Shown here: piece by piece, positions 43,010 through 52,102 of the stretch
Position numbering within the stretch: the stretch's first letter is position 1
Layout: each line of letters opens with the position of its first letter
Program-made: the position numbers and the translations under genes
Notes under the pieces: model-generated
The model's input: the letters and a program-made list of their open reading frames with translations, nothing else
Database searches by the model: none
Told to the model about the DNA's origin: nothing
IMG/VR virus record: IMGVR_UViG_3300034200_001185
Location: 62,001-126,000 of that record
From: a virus
Length of the DNA stretch: 64,000 bases
Strand: one strand, 5' to 3'

Positions 43010-43570
43010 ATGAGATCAGACGTTAAAGAAATTTGTAATGTATATGTAATAGCACGAGATGGCGGAAAGGTTGTACAAGAATCAGTCGGCCATAATGTTT
43101 GGACAAACACGGGTAGAGAATATTCGTGTATGATGAAGACAATCGGCACAGACGGTCAACCAATGCGTAATGATCGTATTGCTTACATCGGTTTAGGTAC
43201 CGGTAGTCAAGTTGAGGCAGTTAGCGTAACTAAACTCGTTACTCCGGTTGCCTTTTCATCCAACGGAGATTGGTTAAAAGAAATCGACCACAGAAAAACA
43301 CAATTTGTACAAGGCGACCTTAAAACATCCGTAAGATACAGCGCGTTGTTTAAGTCCGAAGATATTAATACAGGCAATGACCAGCTTGTAAATATACGTG
43401 AGTGTGGCTTGTTTACCAACGGGTCTGCAAACGCACCTTTCACAGTCGGTGCTAGAAATGTTAAGATAATAGGCGCATCTGTGCAATCTCCGGTTGCATA
43501 CCACGCATTCGATCCTATTCCAAAGACACCTTCGTTAGAAATCGAAGTAATATGGGAGCTTAGACATTAA
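43010..43570 (+). CDS. Structural protein, fibre-associated
   Basis: The 186-residue protein has a beta-rich fold (EICNVYVIARDGGKVVQESV, then RIAYIGLGTGSQVEAVSVTK). Repeated Thr/Val-rich strands are typical of fibre-tip or tail-collar proteins, and IAYIGLGTGSQ resembles sequences in phage tail-fibre assembly regions. It lies between two giant structural genes with no or one-base gaps. Confidence 0.5.
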   Translation: MRSDVKEICNVYVIARDGGKVVQESVGHNVWTNTGREYSCMMKTIGTDGQPMRNDRIAYIGLGTGSQVEAVSVTKLVTPVAFSSNGDWLKEIDHRKTQFVQGDLKTSVRYSALFKSEDINTGNDQLVNIRECGLFTNGSANAPFTVGARNVKIIGASVQSPVAYHAFDPIPKTPSLEIEVIWELRH

Positions 43571-43571
43571 T

Positions 43572-46500
43572 ATGAAAGATCAGTACGTTAGAAGAGGTTT
43601 GCTACAAGGAAATACAACAATACAAACAGACGGAGTACCTACTCTAACAGGGCAAGTACTATTTTCGTATGTAAATGGCGAACTCATATGCGAGAATCTG
43701 CTTAACGGTAAAAACAGCGCACAGATGATTATTTACGTAGACATACTTGGCGAAGAGCGATGGGATATTATATCCTTTACATCGAATACAGCCGAGCATG
43801 TACTATCTATGATTAACGCTATTACATACGTAGATAATGAAGTTGATCCGGCTACTACTAAACCCGTATATCACGCTACGATTATAAATAGTTGCCTTGT
43901 GATTAGCGCACCAAACAGCACTTACATGAGAATTGAAGGCGTTATCAACTCTAGCGTAGCAAATGCGTCTTATGGATTTGGCTTTTCATCCGTTCCTGAT
44001 CCTAGAGGTATTTCCGTATCAGGCGAGTTGTCGTCTTCTCCGTCAAGAAATGACGCACCTTCTCATAATAAGGTTAGTTATATTTCTAAGTACGAAGATC
44101 GCACAAGTGAGTCAATTAATAGAGCAGTTGATAGCGTAGCGCTAAACGTAGAAGATATTTACTTAAACGATTCTGAAACTAGACCTAAAATCGCGTCTAT
44201 GAGTATGTCCTACAAAACCTACTCGCAAATAAACGAATATAAGAACGACAGTACCCCAAAAGCATTCTACGTACGTGCACCAGATTCAGCGCAGTATACA
44301 GCAGCAGTAGCTACAGGTAGCCACTCGATTTATACACCGCTAGAATTAACTGCGTCATATCCAACATTCCGAGATGCTTACCAAGCAACATACGCTACAT
44401 CCGTATTACCCATAAAGTACTCAATCACAGACGATAGCAATAACGAATCAATAAAAGTGGATAGAATACCAGGCGTAAGTAACGGAGGACTTACAGGTAT
44501 TCAGTCAACATTCGGAGATTCGGTATATATCAATCCATCGAACAGAAGAATATGCATCGGCGACCAAGTTCAGATCGGAAATACTTTAACCGCAAACAGT
44601 TACCTACAAGACGTAACTCAACAATACGGTAAAGTAGAAAGAGCAGGCGTATTTAAAGGATCTAATTTGTTTAAGTACTCAGGCGAATTTAATGTTATCG
44701 ATCAAATAACAATTCGATTAACCAAGGATTTACCGCCTATACTTAGACAACCCGGATTTATTATTGCTTTAACAAGCGAAAAGTTTTGCTTTGGATATAG
44801 AATCACAGCCGTAGTAGACTACGATAAGCTTATCGTAGAGCCATTACAAGACATCGAGTATAGACTTGGCGCAACAATTTTGCGTAAGGATAACTCACAT
44901 ACACTCTTGATTGGCGCAAGCGGGTCATTCGATTTATTTTTAGGCGATAGCTTACCAATCGGAACATCACTCGTACTGCCATTAAACGGCTCAATACTAA
45001 CCATCGATCCACAAATATCGTATTTAAGATCGCTAGTTACTAGTAATAATCGTAGTCTTATTCGTAAATCTCAGCGTTCAGATCAAGACTTATTCGGCGT
45101 GATCACTGAATTACTCGATAAAGTAAAGAGTATGAACTCTCCGCAGTTAAATAACGTAGTAGACTCTTTGCACGCCTTGATGAACTCATCTAGCTGTAGT
45201 AGAAGCGCTGCGTTTAGAATGCCTAACACGCCATATGCGCTAAGGCTTTCCGATACATACTCGGACTCCGTATTCGGTCCAAGGCTTAACTCAGGCGGAA
45301 TAAGTACTATATCCGGATCATCCGAAGACATAGAAAAGCTAATCATCGTAATTGCGCGACAAGGCTTAACATCTTCGGATATATCTAGCATTTCTAACGA
45401 GATATACTCTCCGGCTATAAAAAGTAAGTACCTACAAATCGCATATTACTTAACATTATCCGATATGCTAGATGCGAATACTGAAGTTACAACTGTGTAT
45501 GGAATTAAAACTATAGAACAGCTTGCACAAGAATTTAGCGGAACAGTAAACGAAGATAATCCGTTAGCTAGATTTATAAATCTACTCGTACTCTCTTGTG
45601 CCCCATTCAGTGTTCCATATAACTCGTCAACTGTAGTAACATCTGACGGTATTATAAACGTATATCCAAGTACGAATTTTAGAGTACAAGACTTGGGAAG
45701 AGACTTCGAGCTTAAATCGTCAACAGATACTTTTATCGTAAGAATGGTAGAGTTTTATACTACAAGCTCGTGTAGATTTATCGACTTAGAAACAGGGCTA
45801 AATATAAAGGACGGTACTTATACAAGTATCAGCGGACTTTTCGGAATACCTCAGCAGCAAGCGATTAACCATGTTTATTTAAACAATGGGGATAAGTGCG
45901 TTAAAGAGATAGTAATCTCGAATAACGAAAACGGCACATCATCCGCAGAACTAACTAAGTTATACGATTTAAACGTGCTTAGTAAATTTGGAATCGGTTT
46001 ATTTACAAACTCAAGTAAGACATCGTTATACATGTCATTTCCTTACGAAGAGTTCTTTACAAACTCGCAGATTAGAGCCGGACTTATATACAGCCTTCCA
46101 GTATTCGATGTATTTAGATTAACAGGCGTACACAACTTAACGCCTCAATTCACAAAGGTTGGTATCGATTACATACCAGCATACAATCACTCGTCTAGAT
46201 CCGTGGTTTATATTACGCTCATACTAAACAAGGTAAATTACAGCGGTTTTTATGAAGTAAAGCGTTGTATTCCCAATATACTTGCGTCAACTATCATCTT
46301 TGAGATCGAGGCTATAACCGGTCAAGCTGGGTATGCTCGAACAATGTCGAACTTAATTAACGATGTAGCGCAGATTACTTTCTTAGATACAGCGCCTTTA
46401 TTTGTTGTCACAGACGAAGCCTTGGAAGATATAACACCTTGCCCATCTTGTACGTTATATGAAATGACTGAATTTAATTCGTATAAAAAGGTATCTGACT

Positions 46501-48890
46501 TTAATGCATCGATTGTACAACAAAATTACGTAGATCTTAGTACGCAAAATACGGATCCAGCAGTAACAATCAACGCAAATAATTCTCGGACTGCAATATA
46601 CTTAGACAATCAAGATAGCGATTACAAGGGATTAATCTCTCGCACATCCGGCGTTGTGCCTCTAGTTAAGGTTACGGACACAACTCCGTCACTTACATCT
46701 ACCTATAACTCGATTAAGAACGTAAACTCACAAGGCGTGAGTATGGCGACCAAGTACTCAACTCGTCCTACAGTACTCATAGAAAAAACAACCGATATAG
46801 ATGAATCCGCCATAGCAATCAATCGCACCTTAGATGTAGACGCAAAATCACCGTCAAATGGTTTAGTGAGTATTCGAGATGACTCCGAAGAAGTAAGATC
46901 GGAGGTAGGCTATTGCCTTGACCAATCCGCTTTATACGTAGAAGGGAATACAATACTTAACGGTAAGGTAGCAATCGTTTCAGATAATCGAAACTCAAAT
47001 GATTATCTAACGAATAAAAACGGAACAGGTATTAATAGCGTTGGTGGCATCGATAGCCATTTAAATCCGACTACATGTGCAGCCGTATCTACAAACACAT
47101 CTGTCAATAACCAACTTACTCACGGAGAATACGAAGACGAGTTATTACCTGCTCACTTAGAGTACGGAAAGTTTCTTGGCGAGTACCATATACTAAAGAC
47201 AATCACCGCGGATAGATTTGATCTGCAAGTAGGGTCGGAACAGCAGACTTATACTGACATTCAGTTGTACTTCAACGTAGCTAGCGATATTAAAGGATCA
47301 GACCAAGGAAGATCGTGTAGACTTGAAACGCTAACAAATAAATACGAAGGTTATATTTACTCAGTAGGAAACTCAGTATGCTCAATTCGATTAAAGAGCG
47401 GATCCGTAGTATTTTCCAACTTAGTCAAGCTAGTGGTATTCGGAAGAGAATGGAACGCAAATTTACATAGAGCTTCCGTAAGTAAGACGCTTAACTTTAT
47501 CGACACAAACCGAAATTCTATTGCTGGAAGTATTTACGTAGATGAAGATGGAAACGTTATACTTCCATACCTGCGCGAAACTAGTTTTGACGCTAAAGTA
47601 TATACAGTTGAGCCTACATTACAAGGCGGAACATCGTTTGCTACAATTGTAGGAGATCTACCGGACATGAGTAGAGTAATTCCTATGTACACACCCTCGG
47701 AATCTATCTACGGATACACAGGAGACGAACCGGATTTGGATCTCAATATATACGATTATTTATTCGACCCTAACGCTAATATCGTATTTAATAAGGACTC
47801 AGAAGCATACGAAAGATTTGCATCTTCTAACTTTCCACAGCTGTCTGGTAAAATGATGTTAATACAAGTAGATTCAGACATATCCGCAATAGACATAGGG
47901 CTTAGTAATTGGACGTCTGATCCTGTAGGAGCTAGCGTAGCGAATAAGAGCTATTACTCGGAATCTTTTGTACAACCGTTATATAGAGGTAACGTTTATT
48001 TTGTATCCGAGCTTAGCGGCGTAGATATTAACGATGGTTATATGAGAGCGGATTTTAGAGTTAACGTAACAAATACTTTGTATAGACAATTCAACAATGT
48101 AGGAATTGGTTATGTATCTGAAGAAATCGGTAAATCATATAAATACTACGTAATAGGTTGCTTTCAATTATCGTGGCAGACAAACGAGACAGACGAAACT
48201 TTGGTACTCGTATATCCAGGTAATTGGTGGATAAACACTTGCCTAAACAGTTTAATGGGTAAAATTGAAAATGTTCATCTTAGATCCGTAAATTCTATTC
48301 GTGCTAAGTATGAATCTGACGACTCGTATAGCTCTATCGTAAGCACAACAGACAACTCGTTTATGACTAACTTAAGTAGTATGTACGGCAAACTTAGTAC
48401 GTCCTCATCCGTACAGTTTTATGGGAGTAGCATGCAGTACTTAATGGCGTCTACCGTGTCTAATTTATCGCATATACCAACAAATCAGTACACGGTATGC
48501 TCAGTTAATAACGTTGATACTAACGAAGGGTTGCTTAGTACATCTACGTTGTTTCCTACTTTGAACAAGACTGCGTCCGGACAAGTAGCTTCGGCTAGTA
48601 TATTATCCGCGCTCAAAGATACTAACTCTATACAAAGCTCGCAATCACCAATTGAGTGGAATTTCTATGTAACTTTTGCTGTCAATTCATGCGTACAAGT
48701 TTTAAATTCAGTACCGATTAATGCAGGCAGGTGTGTATTACCAACCAATGATTTGTTAGGTAAAAATTCCGTAATGCAGTACATAATGAGAAACGGACAA
48801 ATAGAGCAAGAGTTTAGCAGCCTAAGGCCTGAAGGACTATTTGCGACAATAAGCATAAAAGCGTACCTGAATAACGACCCACCAAATTAA
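43572..48890 (+). CDS. Giant structural protein (1772 residues), end of the late operon
   Basis: This is the longest gene of the window. The protein is Ser/Thr/Asn/Tyr-rich and predominantly beta, without clear simple repeats, cysteine clusters or membrane spans. Segments such as DILGEERWDIISFTSNTAEH and YGFGFSSVPDPRGIS suggest virion surface domains. It is probably a tail fibre, tail spike or baseplate skirt protein. A terminator-like hairpin follows the stop, where the replication block converges. Confidence 0.55.
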   Translation: MKDQYVRRGLLQGNTTIQTDGVPTLTGQVLFSYVNGELICENLLNGKNSAQMIIYVDILGEERWDIISFTSNTAEHVLSMINAITYVDNEVDPATTKPVYHATIINSCLVISAPNSTYMRIEGVINSSVANASYGFGFSSVPDPRGISVSGELSSSPSRNDAPSHNKVSYISKYEDRTSESINRAVDSVALNVEDIYLNDSETRPKIASMSMSYKTYSQINEYKNDSTPKAFYVRAPDSAQYTAAVATGSHSIYTPLELTASYPTFRDAYQATYATSVLPIKYSITDDSNNESIKVDRIPGVSNGGLTGIQSTFGDSVYINPSNRRICIGDQVQIGNTLTANSYLQDVTQQYGKVERAGVFKGSNLFKYSGEFNVIDQITIRLTKDLPPILRQPGFIIALTSEKFCFGYRITAVVDYDKLIVEPLQDIEYRLGATILRKDNSHTLLIGASGSFDLFLGDSLPIGTSLVLPLNGSILTIDPQISYLRSLVTSNNRSLIRKSQRSDQDLFGVITELLDKVKSMNSPQLNNVVDSLHALMNSSSCSRSAAFRMPNTPYALRLSDTYSDSVFGPRLNSGGISTISGSSEDIEKLIIVIARQGLTSSDISSISNEIYSPAIKSKYLQIAYYLTLSDMLDANTEVTTVYGIKTIEQLAQEFSGTVNEDNPLARFINLLVLSCAPFSVPYNSSTVVTSDGIINVYPSTNFRVQDLGRDFELKSSTDTFIVRMVEFYTTSSCRFIDLETGLNIKDGTYTSISGLFGIPQQQAINHVYLNNGDKCVKEIVISNNENGTSSAELTKLYDLNVLSKFGIGLFTNSSKTSLYMSFPYEEFFTNSQIRAGLIYSLPVFDVFRLTGVHNLTPQFTKVGIDYIPAYNHSSRSVVYITLILNKVNYSGFYEVKRCIPNILASTIIFEIEAITGQAGYARTMSNLINDVAQITFLDTAPLFVVTDEALEDITPCPSCTLYEMTEFNSYKKVSDFNASIVQQNYVDLSTQNTDPAVTINANNSRTAIYLDNQDSDYKGLISRTSGVVPLVKVTDTTPSLTSTYNSIKNVNSQGVSMATKYSTRPTVLIEKTTDIDESAIAINRTLDVDAKSPSNGLVSIRDDSEEVRSEVGYCLDQSALYVEGNTILNGKVAIVSDNRNSNDYLTNKNGTGINSVGGIDSHLNPTTCAAVSTNTSVNNQLTHGEYEDELLPAHLEYGKFLGEYHILKTITADRFDLQVGSEQQTYTDIQLYFNVASDIKGSDQGRSCRLETLTNKYEGYIYSVGNSVCSIRLKSGSVVFSNLVKLVVFGREWNANLHRASVSKTLNFIDTNRNSIAGSIYVDEDGNVILPYLRETSFDAKVYTVEPTLQGGTSFATIVGDLPDMSRVIPMYTPSESIYGYTGDEPDLDLNIYDYLFDPNANIVFNKDSEAYERFASSNFPQLSGKMMLIQVDSDISAIDIGLSNWTSDPVGASVANKSYYSESFVQPLYRGNVYFVSELSGVDINDGYMRADFRVNVTNTLYRQFNNVGIGYVSEEIGKSYKYYVIGCFQLSWQTNETDETLVLVYPGNWWINTCLNSLMGKIENVHLRSVNSIRAKYESDDSYSSIVSTTDNSFMTNLSSMYGKLSTSSSVQFYGSSMQYLMASTVSNLSHIPTNQYTVCSVNNVDTNEGLLSTSTLFPTLNKTASGQVASASILSALKDTNSIQSSQSPIEWNFYVTFAVNSCVQVLNSVPINAGRCVLPTNDLLGKNSVMQYIMRNGQIEQEFSSLRPEGLFATISIKAYLNNDPPN

Positions 48891-48902
48891 AATATAGGCT
48901 AA

Positions 48903-48914
48903 AGCGTATCCGCT
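48903..48914 (-). repeat. CG-hairpin element, convergent-junction copy
   Basis: AGCG and CGCT pair around loop GATA (leftward strand). Outer GGCT/AGCC (48897-48922) can extend the structure. Confidence 0.6.
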
Positions 48915-48918
48915 AGAA

Positions 48919-48932
48919 AGCCCCTCAGGGCT
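48919..48932. terminator. Bidirectional terminator-like hairpin
   Basis: AGCCC and GGGCT form a 5-bp stem with a 4-base loop between convergent operons, overlapping the leftward stop codon. The following T-tracts are weak (TTTC on the left side). Confidence 0.5.
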
Positions 48933-49410
48933 ATTCGGTATCGACTAATTTATCGATAAAGTTTGTGCACAGCGAGAATAAGTTATCGTGAGATTCGGAT
49001 TCAAGTTCGTATTCTAGTTCATTAATTAGAATGTCGAATTGATAACATAATTCCTTAAGATCATCGATAGCCTTCGGTGTTCGATCGGTGGTACGATCTG
49101 TTACCAATTCGTCCAGCTCCTTGAAATCCTTCTTATCGATTTCGTACAAACCAATTCCGTGACCAACGTATGAGCAATAAATTAAGAAGGACAAGTACTG
49201 ATCATTATCGATTGCGTGTGATGCTTTTTCATCAGAATCGTATGTTAAATCGAGATGCTTTAAGCCATCTTCCTTTAGTAGCTGTTCTACTCTCCCAGAG
49301 AACGCTTTTTGAGCGTCTATGAGAGTTGATGTAGCAGTATCGCTTAATTCTAAGGACATTGGTGCGAGTAAGAATAGGATCCACCTATCTTTTGGTACTG
49401 AGAATGCCAT
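48931..49410 (-). CDS. Acidic hypothetical protein, last gene of the leftward block
   Basis: The protein has 159 residues. A hydrophobic start (DRWILFLLAPMSLELS) is followed by an acidic helical body (KDFKELDELVTDRTTDRTPK, then LINELEYELESES). No family is recognised. It follows the MGLD-type gene by 18 bases with an AAAGGAAACG ribosome site. It may be a small host-interacting protein. Confidence 0.55.
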   Translation of the reverse strand: MAFSVPKDRWILFLLAPMSLELSDTATSTLIDAQKAFSGRVEQLLKEDGLKHLDLTYDSDEKASHAIDNDQYLSFLIYCSYVGHGIGLYEIDKKDFKELDELVTDRTTDRTPKAIDDLKELCYQFDILINELEYELESESHDNLFSLCTNFIDKLVDTE

Positions 49411-49428
49411 AAACGTTTCCTTTCGGTA

Positions 49429-49863
49429 TTAATACCAAGCACGTAGTTCTAATGTTTCGTCGTCAACATCTTCTGCGTAATACTTGAAGAATGTCAAGAA
49501 CGTTAGTAGATCTTCCTTAGTGTATTCGTAGTGAAGCGGTTCCAGAAATTTACGAATATCTTCGTCATGTTCTCCGCTCTTTGCCAAATCGTAACGACTC
49601 TTCATGCTTTCCCAAGCACTACGAATTTCGTCTTTAGTCCTATCCGCGTAAAGCCAACCAGATTTATCCAGTAAAGCGTCTACCATAGGTCCGTAAAACT
49701 TACCACGAAATGCTGAGCTTGTTCCGTCGTCATTCTCGTTTACGCAAGAAAACATACCGATACACAAACTACCAGGTAATTCTTCACCTTTGTAGTTACA
49801 AGCAATTAGTTCATCAGTACCGTTCTTATCGGCGTGTACCATAAAAAAGTTATCTAATCCCAT
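49429..49863 (-). CDS. MGLDxF-type phage hypothetical protein
   Basis: The 144-residue protein starts MGLDNFFMVHADKNG, an opening seen in many small phage proteins of unknown role. The middle (CIGMFSCVNENDDGTSSAFR, then YGPMVDALLDKSGWLY) looks globular; the C-terminus is acidic. Its 49-base leader has a CG-hairpin element and AAGGA. Confidence 0.6.
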   Translation of the reverse strand: MGLDNFFMVHADKNGTDELIACNYKGEELPGSLCIGMFSCVNENDDGTSSAFRGKFYGPMVDALLDKSGWLYADRTKDEIRSAWESMKSRYDLAKSGEHDEDIRKFLEPLHYEYTKEDLLTFLTFFKYYAEDVDDETLELRAWY

Positions 49864-49888
49864 GATATAATCCTTCGTTTAAAGTATG

Positions 49889-49898
49889 GCGTATCCGC
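49889..49898 (-). repeat. CG-hairpin element, leader copy
   Basis: GCG and CGC pair around loop GATA about 25 bases upstream of the MGLDxF gene start; a G-T pair can extend it. Confidence 0.5.
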
Positions 49899-49912
49899 TC
49901 ACAATTTACTGA

Positions 49913-50746
49913 TTAAGAGTTTGCCCAGCTGTCAGCGAATGGTGCTGATTCCAAAATACCCTTCGCAATCAATTCGATCTCAAGCGCCTCTGTGCCGAGT
50001 CTGAACTTCTCAACCGATTGAATGAGTGTGTCTAGCTTATCTGCTAGATCGTTCAAACGTTGTTCTGTGCTTGCGTTTGACTTTGCAACCTTTGCTTGAA
50101 AGTCTGCGTCAATACGCTGTGCTTGATCAAGCGATGCATTGATGTACTTTAGATCCGATGAAACACCTTGATCGATAGCGCTTACTCGATTTAGAATTTC
50201 CGAATTACTTGCAAGTAACTTAGAGAAATTATGCGAGATAGATACTAGCGCTCCGTTCAAAGCCTCGACTTGAACATTGATGTCGGTAGTATGTACTTGC
50301 TGCGAAACAGTTTCTACGACATGTTCTACAACAGGTACTTGTTCTACTTCTTGTACAACGACTGCTGGCTCTTGTGCGAGAGGTAGGCTTGATCGTCTGC
50401 GTCTCGCAGGCTTTTCTACTTGAGGCACTTCTACCGCTGCTGGCTCAAATGGTAGATCGGCTGGCGCTTGCTCTTCGGCTACTGCTACGCTTTGTTGCTC
50501 TTGCTGGACAATCGGAGAGTTGTTTCGAATTGCTACTGACGCAAGTGCGTCAATAAAAACATTCTTGCGGTTTGCGGGTGTTACGCGTGAGCATTGACGA
50601 GCAAGCTCGGTTGTATCGCATAAGTCTTTGCATGCAAGCATGAGGTGGGTGATTGCGACATCGCTACGTGATGCGAGTTCACGAGTGAGTGATTCGTTGC
50701 CAGATGCAACTGCGTCTAGGATTGCGATTACTTGTGGTGTAGACAT
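49913..50746 (-). CDS. Coiled-coil protein with basic patch
   Basis: The protein has 277 residues. A helical head (residues 1-75) is followed by a Glu/Val/Gln/Pro-rich linker holding a basic patch ARRRRSS near residue 115, then a coiled-coil tail of about 110 residues. G+C is higher than in neighbouring genes. AAGGAG precedes the ATG, and the gene has its own leftward promoter and a hairpin in the leader, so it can be expressed independently of the replication operon. It could be a DNA- or RNA-binding scaffold; no family is recognised. Confidence 0.6.
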   Translation of the reverse strand: MSTPQVIAILDAVASGNESLTRELASRSDVAITHLMLACKDLCDTTELARQCSRVTPANRKNVFIDALASVAIRNNSPIVQQEQQSVAVAEEQAPADLPFEPAAVEVPQVEKPARRRRSSLPLAQEPAVVVQEVEQVPVVEHVVETVSQQVHTTDINVQVEALNGALVSISHNFSKLLASNSEILNRVSAIDQGVSSDLKYINASLDQAQRIDADFQAKVAKSNASTEQRLNDLADKLDTLIQSVEKFRLGTEALEIELIAKGILESAPFADSWANS

Positions 50747-50771
50747 GATGGTCTCCTTGTTTTTGTGTTTG

Positions 50772-50783
50772 TACGTATCCGTA
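50772..50783 (-). repeat. CG-hairpin element, leader copy
   Basis: TACG and CGTA pair around loop GATA in the leader of the coiled-coil gene, 25 bases before its ATG. Confidence 0.6.
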
Positions 50784-50808
50784 AGCTATTGGGTATTACC
50801 CGTATACT

Positions 50809-50819
50809 GTTATCACTTT
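50809..50819 (-). promoter_or_regulatory. Leftward promoter, AAAGTGATAAC type
   Basis: The leftward strand reads AAAGTGATAAC, matching the other leftward promoters except for a missing GT. It is followed by GGGTAATACCC, a small hairpin at the expected RNA start. Confidence 0.5.
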
Positions 50820-50835
50820 ATGCGATACTCTTTTG

Positions 50836-51138
50836 CTACCCTTCAATCGCTTTACGATTGGTTTTGTAGCATATGGTTGCTTGAGCGTCTGTGCATACAT
50901 TATCCCTGCTTGCACAATCACCTTTACACGAAAGTATCTCTTGAAGGACTTGCCAATTCGCTTGAACGTATTTCTGAGTAGATGTTCGTATCTTCTCTTG
51001 GTTTGTAGAAACACTTGAGGGCGATATAAGCATTTCATCAATTTGCGAAATAGTTGCATGACGTGGAGCGAATTGCCCTGTCTCTTGTTTCAGAAACTGA
51101 CGAGCTTCTGTAATATTTACTAGGTATGCGCTAAGCAT
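50836..51138 (-). CDS. Small hypothetical protein with C-terminal cysteines
   Basis: The 100-residue helical protein starts MLSAYLVNITEARQFLKQET. GAGG lies 5 bases before the ATG, which abuts the RusA stop. Four cysteines cluster near the end (SCKGDCASRDNVCTDAQATI and a final C), perhaps a metal site. It may partner the resolvase. Function unknown. Confidence 0.5.
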   Translation of the reverse strand: MLSAYLVNITEARQFLKQETGQFAPRHATISQIDEMLISPSSVSTNQEKIRTSTQKYVQANWQVLQEILSCKGDCASRDNVCTDAQATICYKTNRKAIEG

Positions 51139-51591
51139 TTATACCTCGCAGTTATATATACGAATATTGACGTATTCATCTTTATCCGTTTCATTCTTGG
51201 TAAGTAATATGTTCATAAACTGAGAATCGTCTATGCCTAAGCTCTCACTTACGCCATCTTCTAGCACCTTAACGCGATTGCTAATATCAATCTTACGAAA
51301 CCGAGTAGCCGACTTTTTCTTTAGCCACGATTTAGTTTCTACGTTGTTAAAGTAGAAATCGTAGCTGATTGCGAGTCTTACATTTTCTAGCGAAACGGTA
51401 GCAAGCTCTCTACACTTTGTTGCGACTAGGCCATGTATCATATCCTTGTACTGACGACCTTCAGATGAAAGTGTTCTTCGTCCTTTATTCGTAAAGTACA
51501 ACGAGTTTACGCTCGGTGGCATGGGTATATTTTCAATCGTTGTTATCAGTGAGCCAAGGGCGTGGTTTACGCTTGTTTGTTCTGGATTCAT
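51139..51591 (-). CDS. RusA-family Holliday junction resolvase
   Basis: The 150-residue protein contains PMPPSVNSLYFTN and the RusA signature RKIDISNRVKVLEDGVSESL, then GIDDSQ. The signature's acidic residues (D-x-x-N ... E-D-G ... D-D) coordinate magnesium for cutting four-way junctions. RusA enzymes resolve recombination and replication branches before packaging. The start at 51591 has GGA 8 bases upstream; a GTG at 51603 is an alternative. It overlaps the upstream gene by about 59 bases. Confidence 0.8.
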   Translation of the reverse strand: MNPEQTSVNHALGSLITTIENIPMPPSVNSLYFTNKGRRTLSSEGRQYKDMIHGLVATKCRELATVSLENVRLAISYDFYFNNVETKSWLKKKSATRFRKIDISNRVKVLEDGVSESLGIDDSQFMNILLTKNETDKDEYVNIRIYNCEV

Positions 51592-52102
51592 CTGTTGTTC
51601 CACTCTTTACGCTATTTAGCCGAATGTTCTGTTCTTGATCTTGACCACGTAATGTAACAATACGAGAGATGACTTTGTAGTTTTGCGCACACATTGTCTC
51701 TGCCGATTCTAAGTACGATTTCATGGCTGACCACCATAACACATTATAATTAGCAATCAAATAGTCATCATCAAACTCTACGCAATCTTTTCCCTTCGAT
51801 TTGATAATCGATTGCTTGATTGCGCTAAGTGCGTCCTCTCTACATCTTAATTGGACAACAGCATCGCTTAATGCACCGTTTATATACCGAGTCCAACTGA
51901 TATGAGCAGACATTAGTTCGGCTAATTCTGACGTATCAAGTTCGTCTAGGTTTTTAGGCGGAACACCGCAATACTTATCACCGCGAAAATGCGGTTTATC
52001 TTCTTCTGACATATCGAGTTGTATGCCCATCTTTGCTAATTCGAGTTTAACCTCTTCAGGTACGGATAAGTAGGTATCGTTAATCTTCTTAACGTTAGTC
52101 AC
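51533..52102 (-). CDS. Hypothetical protein of the recombination module
   Basis: The 189-residue helical protein has a central amphipathic region (LAELMSAHISWTRYINGALS, then QLRCREDALSAIKQSIIKSK) and a basic Lys/Arg/Pro tail (TNKRKPRPWLTDNND). The layout suggests a nucleic-acid-binding accessory factor. It overlaps the Cas4-like nuclease gene by 8 bases and the RusA gene by about 59. Confidence 0.5.
   Translation of the reverse strand: MTNVKKINDTYLSVPEEVKLELAKMGIQLDMSEEDKPHFRGDKYCGVPPKNLDELDTSELAELMSAHISWTRYINGALSDAVVQLRCREDALSAIKQSIIKSKGKDCVEFDDDYLIANYNVLWWSAMKSYLESAETMCAQNYKVISRIVTLRGQDQEQNIRLNSVKSGTTDESRTNKRKPRPWLTDNND

Noticed and set aside
50628-51018. Rightward open frames over the leftward promoter region at 50.8 kb
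   Set aside because: They run antisense across a promoter and the starts of two leftward genes, and show no ribosome sites or domain-like composition.
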